A stretch of DNA of 64,000 bases from VYFG01 sp965248685 (GTDB lineage Bacteria > Pseudomonadota > Gammaproteobacteria > Arenicellales > Poriferihabitantaceae): positions 186,001 to 250,000 of the forward strand of contig CBDFKC010000003.1 in NCBI GenBank assembly GCA_965248685.1, read 5' to 3'. Below are positions 53,323 to 62,033 of the stretch, one piece after another. The notes under the pieces are model-generated. The model made no database searches, was not told the origin of the DNA, and was given only the letters and a program-made list of their open reading frames with translations. How positions within the stretch are numbered: position 1 is the stretch's first letter; the number at the start of each line of letters is the position of its first letter. The position numbers and the translations under genes were made by a program.

Positions 53323-54225
53323 ATGAAATTTTTCTGGATTAGGACAATTATTTTGTCCATCGTATTCTTGCAAAACGGCTTGGCCGAGGAATTAGAGAGA
53401 ATAGAACATGAAGGGGTACTCCGCAGCTACTATCTACATACGCCTGAGGGAGTAGAAAAGTTAAACGATTTGCCGTTATTGCTTGTTTTACACGGACAGG
53501 GGAGTAACGGACCACGCACCGCCAAAGTCAGCGAATTCAACTCCCGCGCTGACCAAAATGGATTTATTGTCGCGTATCCAGAAGCAGTTAATCGTACCTG
53601 GCTATATTACAGAGGACTAAATGGCTTCGATTCTGCCTCAACCCCAAACGAAACCGCATTTTTACTGGCGGTCATCGAACAAATAGAAAGCCAACATAAT
53701 ATCGATACAACGAGAGTTTATCTTGCAGGAATCTCCAACGGTGGATTAATGGCGCAACGCGCCGCGTGTGACGAACCAGAGGCTTTTGCCGCAACTGCTT
53801 CGGTCGCTGCAGGCGCATTCTTTGGACTTGATACGCTATGTGTAAAGGCGACAGCTATGCCAATCGTATTCTTTCACGGGACCCACGACAACATTCTCCG
53901 CTGGGATGGAACGTCCAATGGAAATCAAGTCGCTCATTCAATTCCTAGTACAATGAACCTCTGGTCCACTTACAATGGATGTAGTCAGCCTCCAAATCGC
54001 AAAAATATTTCCCACAATACCAAATTGGACGACACCTCTGTTGTCGTTATGACTAGCGATAGTTGTAAAAATGGCGCACAGGTAAAGCTGTATGGCATCA
54101 ATGGTGGCGGACACAATTGGCCAGGTGTACAACATGTTATTCCAGAATGGATTGCTGGAAAAGTAAACATGGACATACATGCCAGCGATGAAATTTGGAA
54201 GTTCTTTCAACAATTTCACCGTTAG
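53323..54225 (+). CDS. Exported PHB-depolymerase/LpqC-type esterase
   Basis: A 300-residue alpha/beta hydrolase of the polyhydroxybutyrate-depolymerase/feruloyl-esterase (LpqC) type. The signal peptide covers about residues 1-21. The oxyanion part LLLVLHGQGSNG, the nucleophile in AGISNGGLMAQ (Ser138), FFHGTHDNIL with the acid, and GGGHNWPG with the histidine are all present. It should cut ester bonds of a secreted or imported polymer. The start at ATG 53323 gives a clean signal peptide; the longer frame does not. Confidence 0.87.
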   Translation: MKFFWIRTIILSIVFLQNGLAEELERIEHEGVLRSYYLHTPEGVEKLNDLPLLLVLHGQGSNGPRTAKVSEFNSRADQNGFIVAYPEAVNRTWLYYRGLNGFDSASTPNETAFLLAVIEQIESQHNIDTTRVYLAGISNGGLMAQRAACDEPEAFAATASVAAGAFFGLDTLCVKATAMPIVFFHGTHDNILRWDGTSNGNQVAHSIPSTMNLWSTYNGCSQPPNRKNISHNTKLDDTSVVVMTSDSCKNGAQVKLYGINGGGHNWPGVQHVIPEWIAGKVNMDIHASDEIWKFFQQFHR

Positions 54226-54390
54226 TGGGTATTCATATTCAACAGTACCCACAAGATTGGGTGTCGCATATGCCGAACAGTAGACACTTCGAGAAATCTA
54301 ATTCACAAAGATAAATACATTGAGGTTGGCTATTGTTAAATATTTACTCGCCGGCATTGATAGTAATTCCAATTAAAACAAACCAATTTT

Positions 54391-55014
54391 ATGAATATTA
54401 ACCCCCATCAGGAACAAGGAGAGTCCGGGGACACGCTATTTCGTGATGTGCTTAGCCTCGCATTACTGGGATTTATGGCCGTTATCGTTTTACTGCTTCC
54501 ACACATTTCAGAACGAGCGACAAAAAAAGAGTCGGAAATACCATCCCCCGGAAATATAAGCATAGAAATCGCCTGGCCGAACAATTCTTATGCAGATCTA
54601 GACTTATGGGTGGAAGGACCAGGCGAAGTTCCAGTGGGGTACTCCAATCAAGGTGGAACACTGTTTAATTTGTTGCGAGACGATCTTGGGAGCAAGTTTG
54701 ATTTATCAAGTGTCAATCATGAGAATGCTTATTCACGAGGCCTGCGACCAGGTGAATATGTGGTAAATGTTCACGCCTTCAGGTTGGACAAAAGAACGCC
54801 ACTTCCGTTAGAGGTCGAAATGGCAATAACCATAGTTTTGAACACTGACTCCGGCGTAAACATAGTTCCAGTCTTGCTAAAAACCGCGCAAATTCAACAT
54901 CGAGGGCAGGAATTGACATTCGCTCGTTTTTCCTTGGATGAGGACGGAAATTTGGTAGAAGGCAGCATTAACAGTTTATTCAAACCACTTCGTTCAGGTG
55001 ATAAAAACAAGTAA
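54391..55014 (+). CDS. Unknown single-span membrane protein
   Basis: A 207-residue protein with one membrane span (about 19-38) and a large periplasmic part. The latter starts SIEIAWPNNSYADLDLWVEGPGEVPVGYS (split over 56-85), a beta-sandwich-like motif of the type in DUF2135-like proteins. It ends with a highly charged tail. Its stop overlaps the start of the next gene by one base, so the two are coupled. I do not recognise a function. Confidence 0.6.
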   Translation: MNINPHQEQGESGDTLFRDVLSLALLGFMAVIVLLLPHISERATKKESEIPSPGNISIEIAWPNNSYADLDLWVEGPGEVPVGYSNQGGTLFNLLRDDLGSKFDLSSVNHENAYSRGLRPGEYVVNVHAFRLDKRTPLPLEVEMAITIVLNTDSGVNIVPVLLKTAQIQHRGQELTFARFSLDEDGNLVEGSINSLFKPLRSGDKNK

Positions 55015-55529
55015 TGCAGTACGTTTCCATATACTATCTTGTTTCAGTACTATTAGTTAGCGCCCTTGCAATAATACTGGTTTGGTCTTGGCGGAGTCTG
55101 GGCATTCGAGTTCTGAGCGTTACGGCACTGGCTGCAATAGCTTTGATAGGATATGCCGCACTACAAAGCCTGCTTGGTAATCCAAAACCTCTTTCCGAAT
55201 CGGAATTGGACTTTCCAGGAAAAGAAGAAACATCCGTGGTGATAGCTGCCAGTGTTGACGAAGGGAATGCCGTTTACCTTTGGATAAGACACGGTAGCCT
55301 GCCTCAACCTTATTACTATCGGATGGACTGGAATGACAATACCGCTGCCGAGCTTGAAAAGATGTTAAAAGATTCAGTTGACGATAACACAGAGGTAGCA
55401 ATTAAAAACAACTTTGAAGACTCCCTGGATTCAGGGAAGGATCCATTATTCTATACCTTGCCTAGAGAAAGCATGCCATTTAAGCCACCTCCCGTATTTC
55501 AGGACTATAAAACCCCAGTCCAGCAGTAG
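55014..55529 (+). CDS. Unknown two-span membrane protein
   Basis: A 171-residue protein with two N-terminal membrane spans (about 7-25 and 32-52) and a charged C-terminal part (about 60-171). It is translationally coupled to the gene before it (TAATG overlap), so the two products probably form a complex in the inner membrane. No family is recognised. Confidence 0.6.
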   Translation: MQYVSIYYLVSVLLVSALAIILVWSWRSLGIRVLSVTALAAIALIGYAALQSLLGNPKPLSESELDFPGKEETSVVIAASVDEGNAVYLWIRHGSLPQPYYYRMDWNDNTAAELEKMLKDSVDDNTEVAIKNNFEDSLDSGKDPLFYTLPRESMPFKPPPVFQDYKTPVQQ

Positions 55530-55841
55530 AGCAAAACCGGGAAGTCGGGGATACAATTACGCCAAACTAGCATTGTTACTAATGGAATCAACCCTGTAGG
55601 TGTTGGAAACAACCGTTCACGGCCTTAAAATGATGACTTTTATACGGTAACTCTTTGCCAATGTAAAAGGCTATTTGCTCTCTGACTCATTCAATATGAA
55701 ATCGAAACGACCAACGGTATCCTAATTATTGCTGGTGCTAACTCATACTGAAATGTACGATCACACAAATCCGGTCTGTCGTGAAGGAACATATTTAATC
55801 CAACTTGCCTAAATGGCTGATACCGAATTGTATGTAAGTAG
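55530..55841. other. Intergenic stretch, nothing recognised
   Basis: These 312 bp separate the coupled membrane protein pair from the hydrolase gene. No coding frame, hairpin with T-run or promoter stood out. Confidence 0.5.
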
Positions 55842-57044
55842 ATGATAACTGATAGAGTAATTTTTTTATTTTTACTATTTTTTACTCAGTCGACATTTGC
55901 TGCCCACGGTAGTAGTCAAGCAGAGCTGCTCAAGACCAGAACCATCGGTAGTTTCCCCGCGCCTTTAGCTAACTTTTCAGCTTACCGTCAAAAAGTAAAG
56001 GACTACCTCAAGGCGAATAGCCTGTCCAACCGAACACAATCGGATATCAATCTTAATCTTCCATTCGAATTAACCGCGAAAAAAACGGTTCCCTATCGAG
56101 GGAAGTTCCTATTGATTCATGGACTAAATGATTCAGCCTACGTCTGGGCCGATATGGCACGGGCAATATCGGACCGGGGTTTTGATGTGCGTGCAATTTT
56201 GTTACCAGGTCATGGCTCCCATCCCGCAGATATGCTTCGCGTCACGTATCGAGAATGGTTGAGGGCGGCTCGATCGCATCTTACTTTCTGGAATACTGAC
56301 AGCACACCGATTTATTTAGGTGGATTTTCTCTAGGAGGTGTCATTGCCTCCATACTCGCACTGGAAAATCGCCAGATAAACGGACTGCTGTTAGTTTCAC
56401 CCGCTTATCATAGTCAGCTGAATTCGTATTTACGCTGGTCCTGGCTTTACGCCCGGTTTAAACCATGGATGTTTGGAGGGATGCTCATTGAAGATAATCC
56501 GGCAAAGTATAATTCCATTCCGATCAACTCAGCCTGGCAGTATTATCGTACAACCAGGTATTTGAAAAACCGTTGGAACAAGAACGTACTAGATATTCCG
56601 GTATTGATGGTGGTGTCTGAGGATGATTCTGTGGTTGATATCACTTACACACGAAATATATTCCGGAAAAGGTTTTCATCTGATCACAAAAAACTGATGA
56701 TTTACACAACCGACACAAAAACTATTGCAAGTAAAAATGAAATTATTCGACTCAGTCAATATCTTGATCGTAGAATACTTAACCAATCACATTTGAGCCT
56801 GATTAATGCGCCGGTCAATCCGTTGTTGGGTGAAAACGGAACACAATTAATCTGCAACGGTAATAAATACCCGATTTTTATGGCGTGTATGCAAGCTACG
56901 GGACACTGGTACGGCGCGCAGTATACTGAATCACCCGATGGGGTCGCAGTAGCCCGCACTACATATAACCCCGATTTCCATACTATCCTGGAGCAATTTG
57001 ATAGAATTTTTTTACTATCTGGGAAAATTGTACCCTTAAACTAA
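55842..57044 (+). CDS. Exported alpha/beta hydrolase
   Basis: A 400-residue hydrolase with a signal peptide (about 1-20, ending STFAA). The fold is shown by FLLIHGLNDSAYVW (about 89-102), the GHGSHP turn and the nucleophile elbow LGGFSLGGVIAS (Ser163). The acid is likely Asp in VVSEDDSVVD, and a late histidine completes the triad. It resembles monoacylglycerol-lipase-like hydrolases, but the signal peptide puts it in the periplasm or outside. Substrate unknown. Confidence 0.82.
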   Translation: MITDRVIFLFLLFFTQSTFAAHGSSQAELLKTRTIGSFPAPLANFSAYRQKVKDYLKANSLSNRTQSDINLNLPFELTAKKTVPYRGKFLLIHGLNDSAYVWADMARAISDRGFDVRAILLPGHGSHPADMLRVTYREWLRAARSHLTFWNTDSTPIYLGGFSLGGVIASILALENRQINGLLLVSPAYHSQLNSYLRWSWLYARFKPWMFGGMLIEDNPAKYNSIPINSAWQYYRTTRYLKNRWNKNVLDIPVLMVVSEDDSVVDITYTRNIFRKRFSSDHKKLMIYTTDTKTIASKNEIIRLSQYLDRRILNQSHLSLINAPVNPLLGENGTQLICNGNKYPIFMACMQATGHWYGAQYTESPDGVAVARTTYNPDFHTILEQFDRIFLLSGKIVPLN

Positions 57045-57276
57045 CAACTACACCGTAAGCCTTAAATACCTCAGAACTTGATTCGCGGTTATGCCTACAC
57101 GGAATCCATTAGCCAATTATAAAAGCCCACTAGTCTAATATTGGTTGACGGGTCTTTTTGTGCCTTACTTTTATCCAGGACAACAGGATTTTGCCCTTGC
57201 CACGCCATGGAATAGTACGGTCAATGATCCAGCGCATAATCAAGTCGCACATTAATCCCAACAACCCCAAGGAGGA

Positions 57277-58230
57277 CTAAGATGCATATTTTTTTGCGTG
57301 CTTTTGAATACGCTTATGTGGTGTTGTTTCAGATACGGTCTTCAGAAAAGTGGTGAATTCGGGTTTCGCGCTCTGGCCAATTGCTTTACAAAACCACGCA
57401 GCGGTATCCTGAGACTGTCGGTCCAGATCGCCTCGCAGGTAAACGGATTTTAGTTTTTTGGCGATCAGATTGAGTAAATCCTGGTCATTAATTCTTTCAT
57501 GGAAGATGGCTCGGGCAGCCAGTCGTTGAACAAAAATATTGTTAACATTTATCATACGCATATACATTTCGACTTCCGCGCTTTTTCCCTTAACCGTAAC
57601 ATTGCTATTTGCGATCAACTCGACCCAGGGCGCGAATTTGTCAAGGTCTTGTAATGCCCTCTTTGCGTATTTAGTGACCCTGGATGAGGCAGCTTGTTTT
57701 GATACGTCAGAAAGTGTTGATTGATACTTCATATTTCCACTATATCCGAGAGCCCGTATATAGTTAGCGAGGATTTTCAGCTCGGGGGCATCGTATTGAG
57801 ATTGTTCGTAATTCGACAGCACGAATTTTTCAATAACATCAAATAATCGGGGGTCAGAAATCCCTGACCACTGCAACCTCTCAAGCATCTGGATTTTATC
57901 GCTATCGTTATCTGTCTTTAGGATTTGTAAAAATCCATTTATTCGCTTATCCGTTTTTGTATGATTTACTGGTAGATTTGATTGTTTTACTTTTGTTGTA
58001 GTATCGGAACTCTTTGTTGTGTTTGGGGTAGGACTAATCGCAGCGAGGCATTGTTCTGCTTTGGTAATATAGAATCCTCCTGGATAGGCTTCTATATATG
58101 CGACTACTTCTAATTGACTATCACAAGAAATAGATTCCCAGAAAGTTTGCTCGATTTCCCCCTGGGCAATTGCACCAAATGAAAAGACAATAGGTGGCAG
58201 CATAATGCACATGGCCGTTAAATTTTTCAT
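57277..58230 (-). CDS. Exported unknown protein with helical repeats
   Basis: A 317-residue protein with a signal peptide (about 1-22, ending SFGAIAQG). An early segment (TFWESISCDSQLEVVAYIEAYPGG, split) resembles a short repeat found in some periplasmic proteins. From about 95 the sequence is helical with HEAT-like spacing: LSNYEQSQYDAPELKILANY, SRVTKYAKRAL and NNIFVQRLAARAIFHERI. No known function. It is divergent from nothing nearby and stands alone. Confidence 0.6.
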   Translation of the reverse strand: MKNLTAMCIMLPPIVFSFGAIAQGEIEQTFWESISCDSQLEVVAYIEAYPGGFYITKAEQCLAAISPTPNTTKSSDTTTKVKQSNLPVNHTKTDKRINGFLQILKTDNDSDKIQMLERLQWSGISDPRLFDVIEKFVLSNYEQSQYDAPELKILANYIRALGYSGNMKYQSTLSDVSKQAASSRVTKYAKRALQDLDKFAPWVELIANSNVTVKGKSAEVEMYMRMINVNNIFVQRLAARAIFHERINDQDLLNLIAKKLKSVYLRGDLDRQSQDTAAWFCKAIGQSAKPEFTTFLKTVSETTPHKRIQKHAKKYAS

Positions 58231-58513
58231 ACGATTATATTAAATTTAGACTTTCGATTATTTTAATGAATGTTGAATTTTTATCCAATTTCTGGAGAAG
58301 CATCAGCATTTTACTCTGTTACCGCGAACCATATTCAAAGTTTGATATCCAGCGGCAAGTGGAAAAAGTCTGTGAACGCAACATCAGATAATTTCTACCC
58401 CCGCCCCGATCTTCTCAACCGCAAAATTCCGCCGATAGTAGTCTACAATCACGAGTTTTAAGGAGGAATAGTCGAGGGGCGGATCACTTTATCTACCATT
58501 CGATATATTGAGC

Positions 58514-59014
58514 CTATGAACCGACAGAAACAGTACCTTTCATGCCCGCGTCATAATGTCCTGGCACCAGGCAGCCAAAAACGAATTCACCTGCTTCAGA
58601 AAACTTCCACATAATTGTTCCAGTATCTCCTGGTGCAATATGAGCCATATAAGGCTCTTCATGCTCCATATTTGGAAACTTTTTCATCAATTCCGCGTGT
58701 TCGCTTAAAGAATCAGACGTACCCAGGACGAATTCATGCATCAGTTTTCCATTGTTGGTGTGTTTGAACATAACGACGTCGCCTCGCTTGACCTTGATAA
58801 CATTCGGTGTGAAGGTCATGTCATCTGCCATACCTATTTCAATCGTTCTGGTTGCTTTCATTTTTGGCTGGTACATCCCAAATTCATTTTCTACCGGATC
58901 AAATTCGACTGCGTGACCATGATCATGGCTACCACCAGCGAAAACGTCAGATGTAGTAAGTGCAAAGATTACCGCAAAGACTGTTGCAACTGCAGGTTTG
59001 GTTAAAAAATTCAT
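58514..59014 (-). CDS. Periplasmic cupredoxin (copper-binding)
   Basis: A 166-residue blue-copper-like protein. The signal peptide ends near residue 26 (TTSDVFAGG), followed by a His-rich HDHGHA stretch that may bind extra copper. The copper site is His93 (MHEFVLG), Cys148 (FGCLVPGH), His153 and Met158. This pattern fits CopI-type or plastocyanin-like proteins of copper resistance. It follows the decayed multicopper oxidase gene (which ends 54 bp beyond) on the same strand and reads in the same direction as that gene. Confidence 0.9.
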   Translation of the reverse strand: MNFLTKPAVATVFAVIFALTTSDVFAGGSHDHGHAVEFDPVENEFGMYQPKMKATRTIEIGMADDMTFTPNVIKVKRGDVVMFKHTNNGKLMHEFVLGTSDSLSEHAELMKKFPNMEHEEPYMAHIAPGDTGTIMWKFSEAGEFVFGCLVPGHYDAGMKGTVSVGS

Positions 59015-59068
59015 ATTGAGTATCCTCTCTTGATTGAATGTTAATAGCGTTTCGCTAAAAGATATTTT

Positions 59069-59840
59069 TTATACCTCATAAGCCACAGTGCCCGCAGGAT
59101 AGTCATACCAACCTGGGTCGGTATAATTCCCGGCCTTCTGGTCTTTGCGTACTTTAAGCACTGGAAACATTCCGCCCATATCAATTGGTCCAAATTGACC
59201 TTCACCGGTCATCATTGGCAATGTGTTATTCGGCAATGGCATCACAATCTCACCCATGTCTGCCATGCCCCGTTCACCCATGATCATGTATCCAGGCAGT
59301 AGTTTACTAAGACTCTCTTGCCGCGTCTCTGATCCACACCAAACATATTTGGCACATCATGCCCCAGCGGATTCATTGTGTGGTGTGATTTGTGGCAATG
59401 CATGGCCCAGTCGCCCGAGGCGTCAGCACTAAATTCGATGGCTCGCATCTGGCCTATCGCTATATCTGATGTGACCTCAGGCCAACGTGCTCCCTTTGGA
59501 ATCCAACCACCAGCGGTACAGTAAACTTCAAAGTTTAGACCATGGATATGTATTGGATGATTAGTCATGGTTAAATTTCCCATGCGCACCCGGACACGTT
59601 CGTTTAGTCCACAGATAAGATGATCAATACCCGGGAACACACGGCTGTTCCACGTCCACAAGTTGAAGTCCAGCATGGTATTGATACGCGCGGACATAGT
59701 GCCTGGTCAATGTCACAAGGCGTAGTTTGATGACTGGATACAGTTGTCATATTGCCGTGATCAATTTGACCGTTCATAGACACGCTGACTACTACCGTTG
59801 TTGACAGCACCAAAGCGAGCACACAACTTAACAGCCGCAT
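59069..59840 (-). pseudogene. Decayed multicopper oxidase gene
   Basis: A copper-oxidase gene that can no longer be translated whole. It begins at 59840 with a signal peptide (MRLLSCVLALVLSTTVVVSV), then leads in another frame to MSARINTMLDFNLWTWNSR and the copper sites HPIHIHGLNF and AMHCHKSHHTMNPLGH. A second frame shift near 59290-59300 leads to MIMGERGMADMGEIVMPLP and the C-terminal YDYPAGTVAYEV. The first cupredoxin domains are missing, so this is a C-terminal remnant of a CopA/MCO-type oxidase fused to a leader. It is in the copper module and likely lost recently. Confidence 0.85.
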
Positions 59841-59917
59841 GCTTCTTGATCGGAAATATTAGTAACCCAAGCTCATTAATAACCAGACAACTTACTGTTT
59901 TGAAGGTTTACTTAATC

Positions 59918-59948
59918 ATTGTAATCCCTGTAGTTGGTACAGAGTCAA
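59918..59948 (-). promoter_or_regulatory. MerR-type promoter, leftward
   Basis: On the minus strand TTGACT (59943-59948) and TACAAT (59918-59923) are separated by 19 bp, the overlong spacer that MerR-family activators untwist. A dyad CTGTA...TACAG lies in the spacer. It reads toward the decayed multicopper oxidase and the cupredoxin gene. Confidence 0.75.
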
Positions 59949-59980
59949 CGCTTTTTCTGTACAATCTATTAATAGCAGCC

Positions 59981-60011
59981 TTGACTCTGTACTTAATACA
60001 AGGTTTATACT
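59981..60011 (+). promoter_or_regulatory. MerR-type promoter, rightward
   Basis: TTGACT (59981-59986), 19-bp spacer, TATACT (60006-60011), with an imperfect dyad ACTCTGTA/ATACAAGGT in it. It reads toward the DUF4396-cytochrome-MerR-DUF411 genes. Its match to the leftward promoter (TTGACTCTGTAC in both) indicates the same regulator. Confidence 0.75.
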
Positions 60012-60086
60012 ATCGCCAGGGGCATTTTCATTTCAAACTATCATGCAACGTTCAATTCAAACCCAATTTGATCCAGGTCGGTAACA

Positions 60087-60542
60087 ATGGCTACTCTTAC
60101 ACAATCCGCACCAACACCAGGCTTTTGGCAATGCCCAATCACATGGCGAAAAAGTGCAAGAAACACCATGTGGTGTCTAATTGGCTGCTCTATAGGTGAT
60201 TTTGGCACAATCGCATTTTTCCAGTTTTTCGGTATACCCTGGCCGACCCTGGCCATTATGGCGTTAGCGATCATAAATGGGTTGCTGACCAGCATCGCGC
60301 TTGAGACCATTATTATGGCTAAAGATGGCATGATCTTAAGCACGGCATTTAAAACCGCAATTGGTATGAGTATGATATCTATGGTCGCAATGGAAGTTGC
60401 CATGAATACGACTGACTGGTTTCTAACTGGTGGCGCACTATTAACATGGTGGGCTATTCCGATAATGCTGGCGGCTGGTTTCCTGGTGCCGTGGCCATAT
60501 AACTATTGGCGGCTTAAAAAATGGGGTAGGGCATGCCATTGA
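60087..60542 (+). CDS. DUF4396 membrane protein of copper module
   Basis: A 151-residue protein with about four membrane spans, matching the DUF4396 family found next to copper-resistance genes. Features are MWCLIGCSIGDFGTIAFFQ, TIIMAKDGMIL, and the methionine-rich IGMSMISMVAMEVAMN, typical of copper handling. Its role (perhaps copper transport or oxidase assembly) is not settled. It is first in the operon after the MerR-type promoter and ends 18 bp before the cytochrome start. Confidence 0.85.
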   Translation: MATLTQSAPTPGFWQCPITWRKSARNTMWCLIGCSIGDFGTIAFFQFFGIPWPTLAIMALAIINGLLTSIALETIIMAKDGMILSTAFKTAIGMSMISMVAMEVAMNTTDWFLTGGALLTWWAIPIMLAAGFLVPWPYNYWRLKKWGRACH

Positions 60543-60560
60543 TTGTATTCCGTGGATTCT

Positions 60561-61004
60561 ATGGTTAGCGCTATGCCCGAATCAGGAGGTTTGTTAAAAG
60601 CCCTGTTCTTTATCGCTATGTTTTTCGGTTCTTTTGAACTCGCTATTGGCGCCTCGAACCGGGGTTATGATCTAAAGATGCTCGAGACTGGCCAGCAACT
60701 TTTTCAGACCAACTGCGCCTCGTGCCATGGTGTGAATGCGGAGGGCACTGTTACCGAGTGGCAACAAAAGGATGCTAACGGAAAGTTACCACCACCTCCG
60801 TTAAATGGAACAGCCCATACCTGGCACCACTCAATTCGAGGGTTGGCACATACCATAAAGAACGGCACTGTTTCGATTGGTGGCAATATGCCAGCCTGGA
60901 TAGGTAAGCTAAATGATGATGAGATTTTTTACGTTATTATCTGGATCACATCTCTATGGCCTGACAAAATTTACAACTCCTGGTTACAGATTAATCAACA
61001 ATGA
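60561..61004 (+). CDS. Single-heme c-type cytochrome
   Basis: About 147 residues with an N-terminal signal (about 12-31) and a cytochrome c domain: heme motif CASCH (Cys52, Cys55, His56) and the axial methionine in GGNMPAW (Met110). An insertion (KLPPPPLNG then THTWHH-like) precedes the methionine. It acts in the periplasm, probably passing electrons to or from the copper proteins of the module. ATG 60561 is my choice; TTG or GTG codons upstream at 60543-60554 are possible. It overlaps the MerR gene by four bases. Confidence 0.88.
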   Translation: MVSAMPESGGLLKALFFIAMFFGSFELAIGASNRGYDLKMLETGQQLFQTNCASCHGVNAEGTVTEWQQKDANGKLPPPPLNGTAHTWHHSIRGLAHTIKNGTVSIGGNMPAWIGKLNDDEIFYVIIWITSLWPDKIYNSWLQINQQ

Positions 61005-61408
61005 TGTTTACGCGCGGAAAACTGGCTAAGGAAACGAACTGCAATATCGAAACAATTCGTTATTACGAAAATATTGGTATTTTGCCTGCCCCGAAACGGG
61101 CTGAAAATGGATACCGGTTGTATGATGAAGAACATCTAAAGCTATTAAGATTTATCCAACGCGCGAAAGAGTTAGGCTTTGATCCAAGTGCCATTCGAAG
61201 TCTTATCCAATTTTCCTCCGAGGCCTCTGACTACACGCGGGCTGAAGTAAAGAGCTTGACACAAGATCATATAGCGCAAATTACGCAAAAAATTCGAGAC
61301 TTGAATAAGCTAAAAAAAACTCTGGTTGGCATGTCTGAAAATTGCGATGGTGCGCATGAAAGTGCCGCAGACTGCCCAATAATCAACTCAATGCAAAATA
61401 ATCGTTGA
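61001..61408 (+). CDS. MerR-family metal-responsive activator
   Basis: A 135-residue MerR-type regulator with the winged-helix start LAKETNCNIETIRYYENIGIL and the NGYRLYDEEHLKLL wing, a dimerisation helix, and C-terminal cysteines Cys115 and Cys125 (CDGAHESAADC) for metal binding. The two MerR-type promoters upstream are its natural targets, so it should activate the whole copper module. Its four-base overlap with the cytochrome gene puts it in that operon. Confidence 0.9.
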   Translation: MMFTRGKLAKETNCNIETIRYYENIGILPAPKRAENGYRLYDEEHLKLLRFIQRAKELGFDPSAIRSLIQFSSEASDYTRAEVKSLTQDHIAQITQKIRDLNKLKKTLVGMSENCDGAHESAADCPIINSMQNNR

Positions 61409-61457
61409 GTAATTTTTGACCCCAATTTCTCCAACAATTAAGCAACAACAAATAAAC

Positions 61458-61934
61458 ATGGTATTCCAATCTCAGCATACGTATTCAAATAAATTCCTGA
61501 CTTTAAGTTTTATTTTCCTAATCAGTACTTACCTAATGTTTTCGAATACGGCGAATGCTGAAGAAACTACTGTCGAAGTTTGGAAATCACCCAATTGTAG
61601 TTGCTGTCAGGGATGGGTAGATTATATGGAAGATAATGGTTTTACCGTGAAAGCGCATAATGTGCCAGACGTCACGGTTATCAAACGACATTTGGGCATG
61701 AATGATCCTTCGATCTATTCTTGTCATACCGCAAAAATCGGCGACTATCTTGTTGAAGGCCATGTACCCGTAAAAGATATCTATCGATTATTGGAGGAAA
61801 AGCCAGATATTCTGGGATTGAGTGCTCCCGGTATGCCAATGATGTCACCCGGTATGAATAGCATTGAACCGAAGAACTATGATGTAATTCAATTTGATAA
61901 GGATCAAGAATATAGCGTTTTCTCAAGTCACTAG
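61458..61934 (+). CDS. DUF411 metal-binding protein
   Basis: About 158 residues from ATG 61458. The signal peptide ends near 34 (SNTANA); then VEVWKSPNCSCC carries Cys47, Cys49 and Cys50, SCHTAK Cys89 and His90, and a Met-rich segment MPMMSPGM lies near the end. DUF411 proteins bind copper or another soft metal in the periplasm and are commonly in copper-resistance clusters, as here. It is 49 bp after the MerR gene. Confidence 0.88.
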   Translation: MVFQSQHTYSNKFLTLSFIFLISTYLMFSNTANAEETTVEVWKSPNCSCCQGWVDYMEDNGFTVKAHNVPDVTVIKRHLGMNDPSIYSCHTAKIGDYLVEGHVPVKDIYRLLEEKPDILGLSAPGMPMMSPGMNSIEPKNYDVIQFDKDQEYSVFSSH

Positions 61935-62033
61935 CTCGCCATAACTAGTGTTCAGGAATCAGGCGGCTTCACGCAGCAATACCATAGAGAAATAGTTCTA
62001 AACACCAACAATAACTGCAAGGTAATTGAAATC

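Noticed and set aside
58270..58461. A 63-codon frame in the gap between the helical-repeat and cupredoxin genes
   Set aside because: No ribosome site or recognised features; composition does not look coding.
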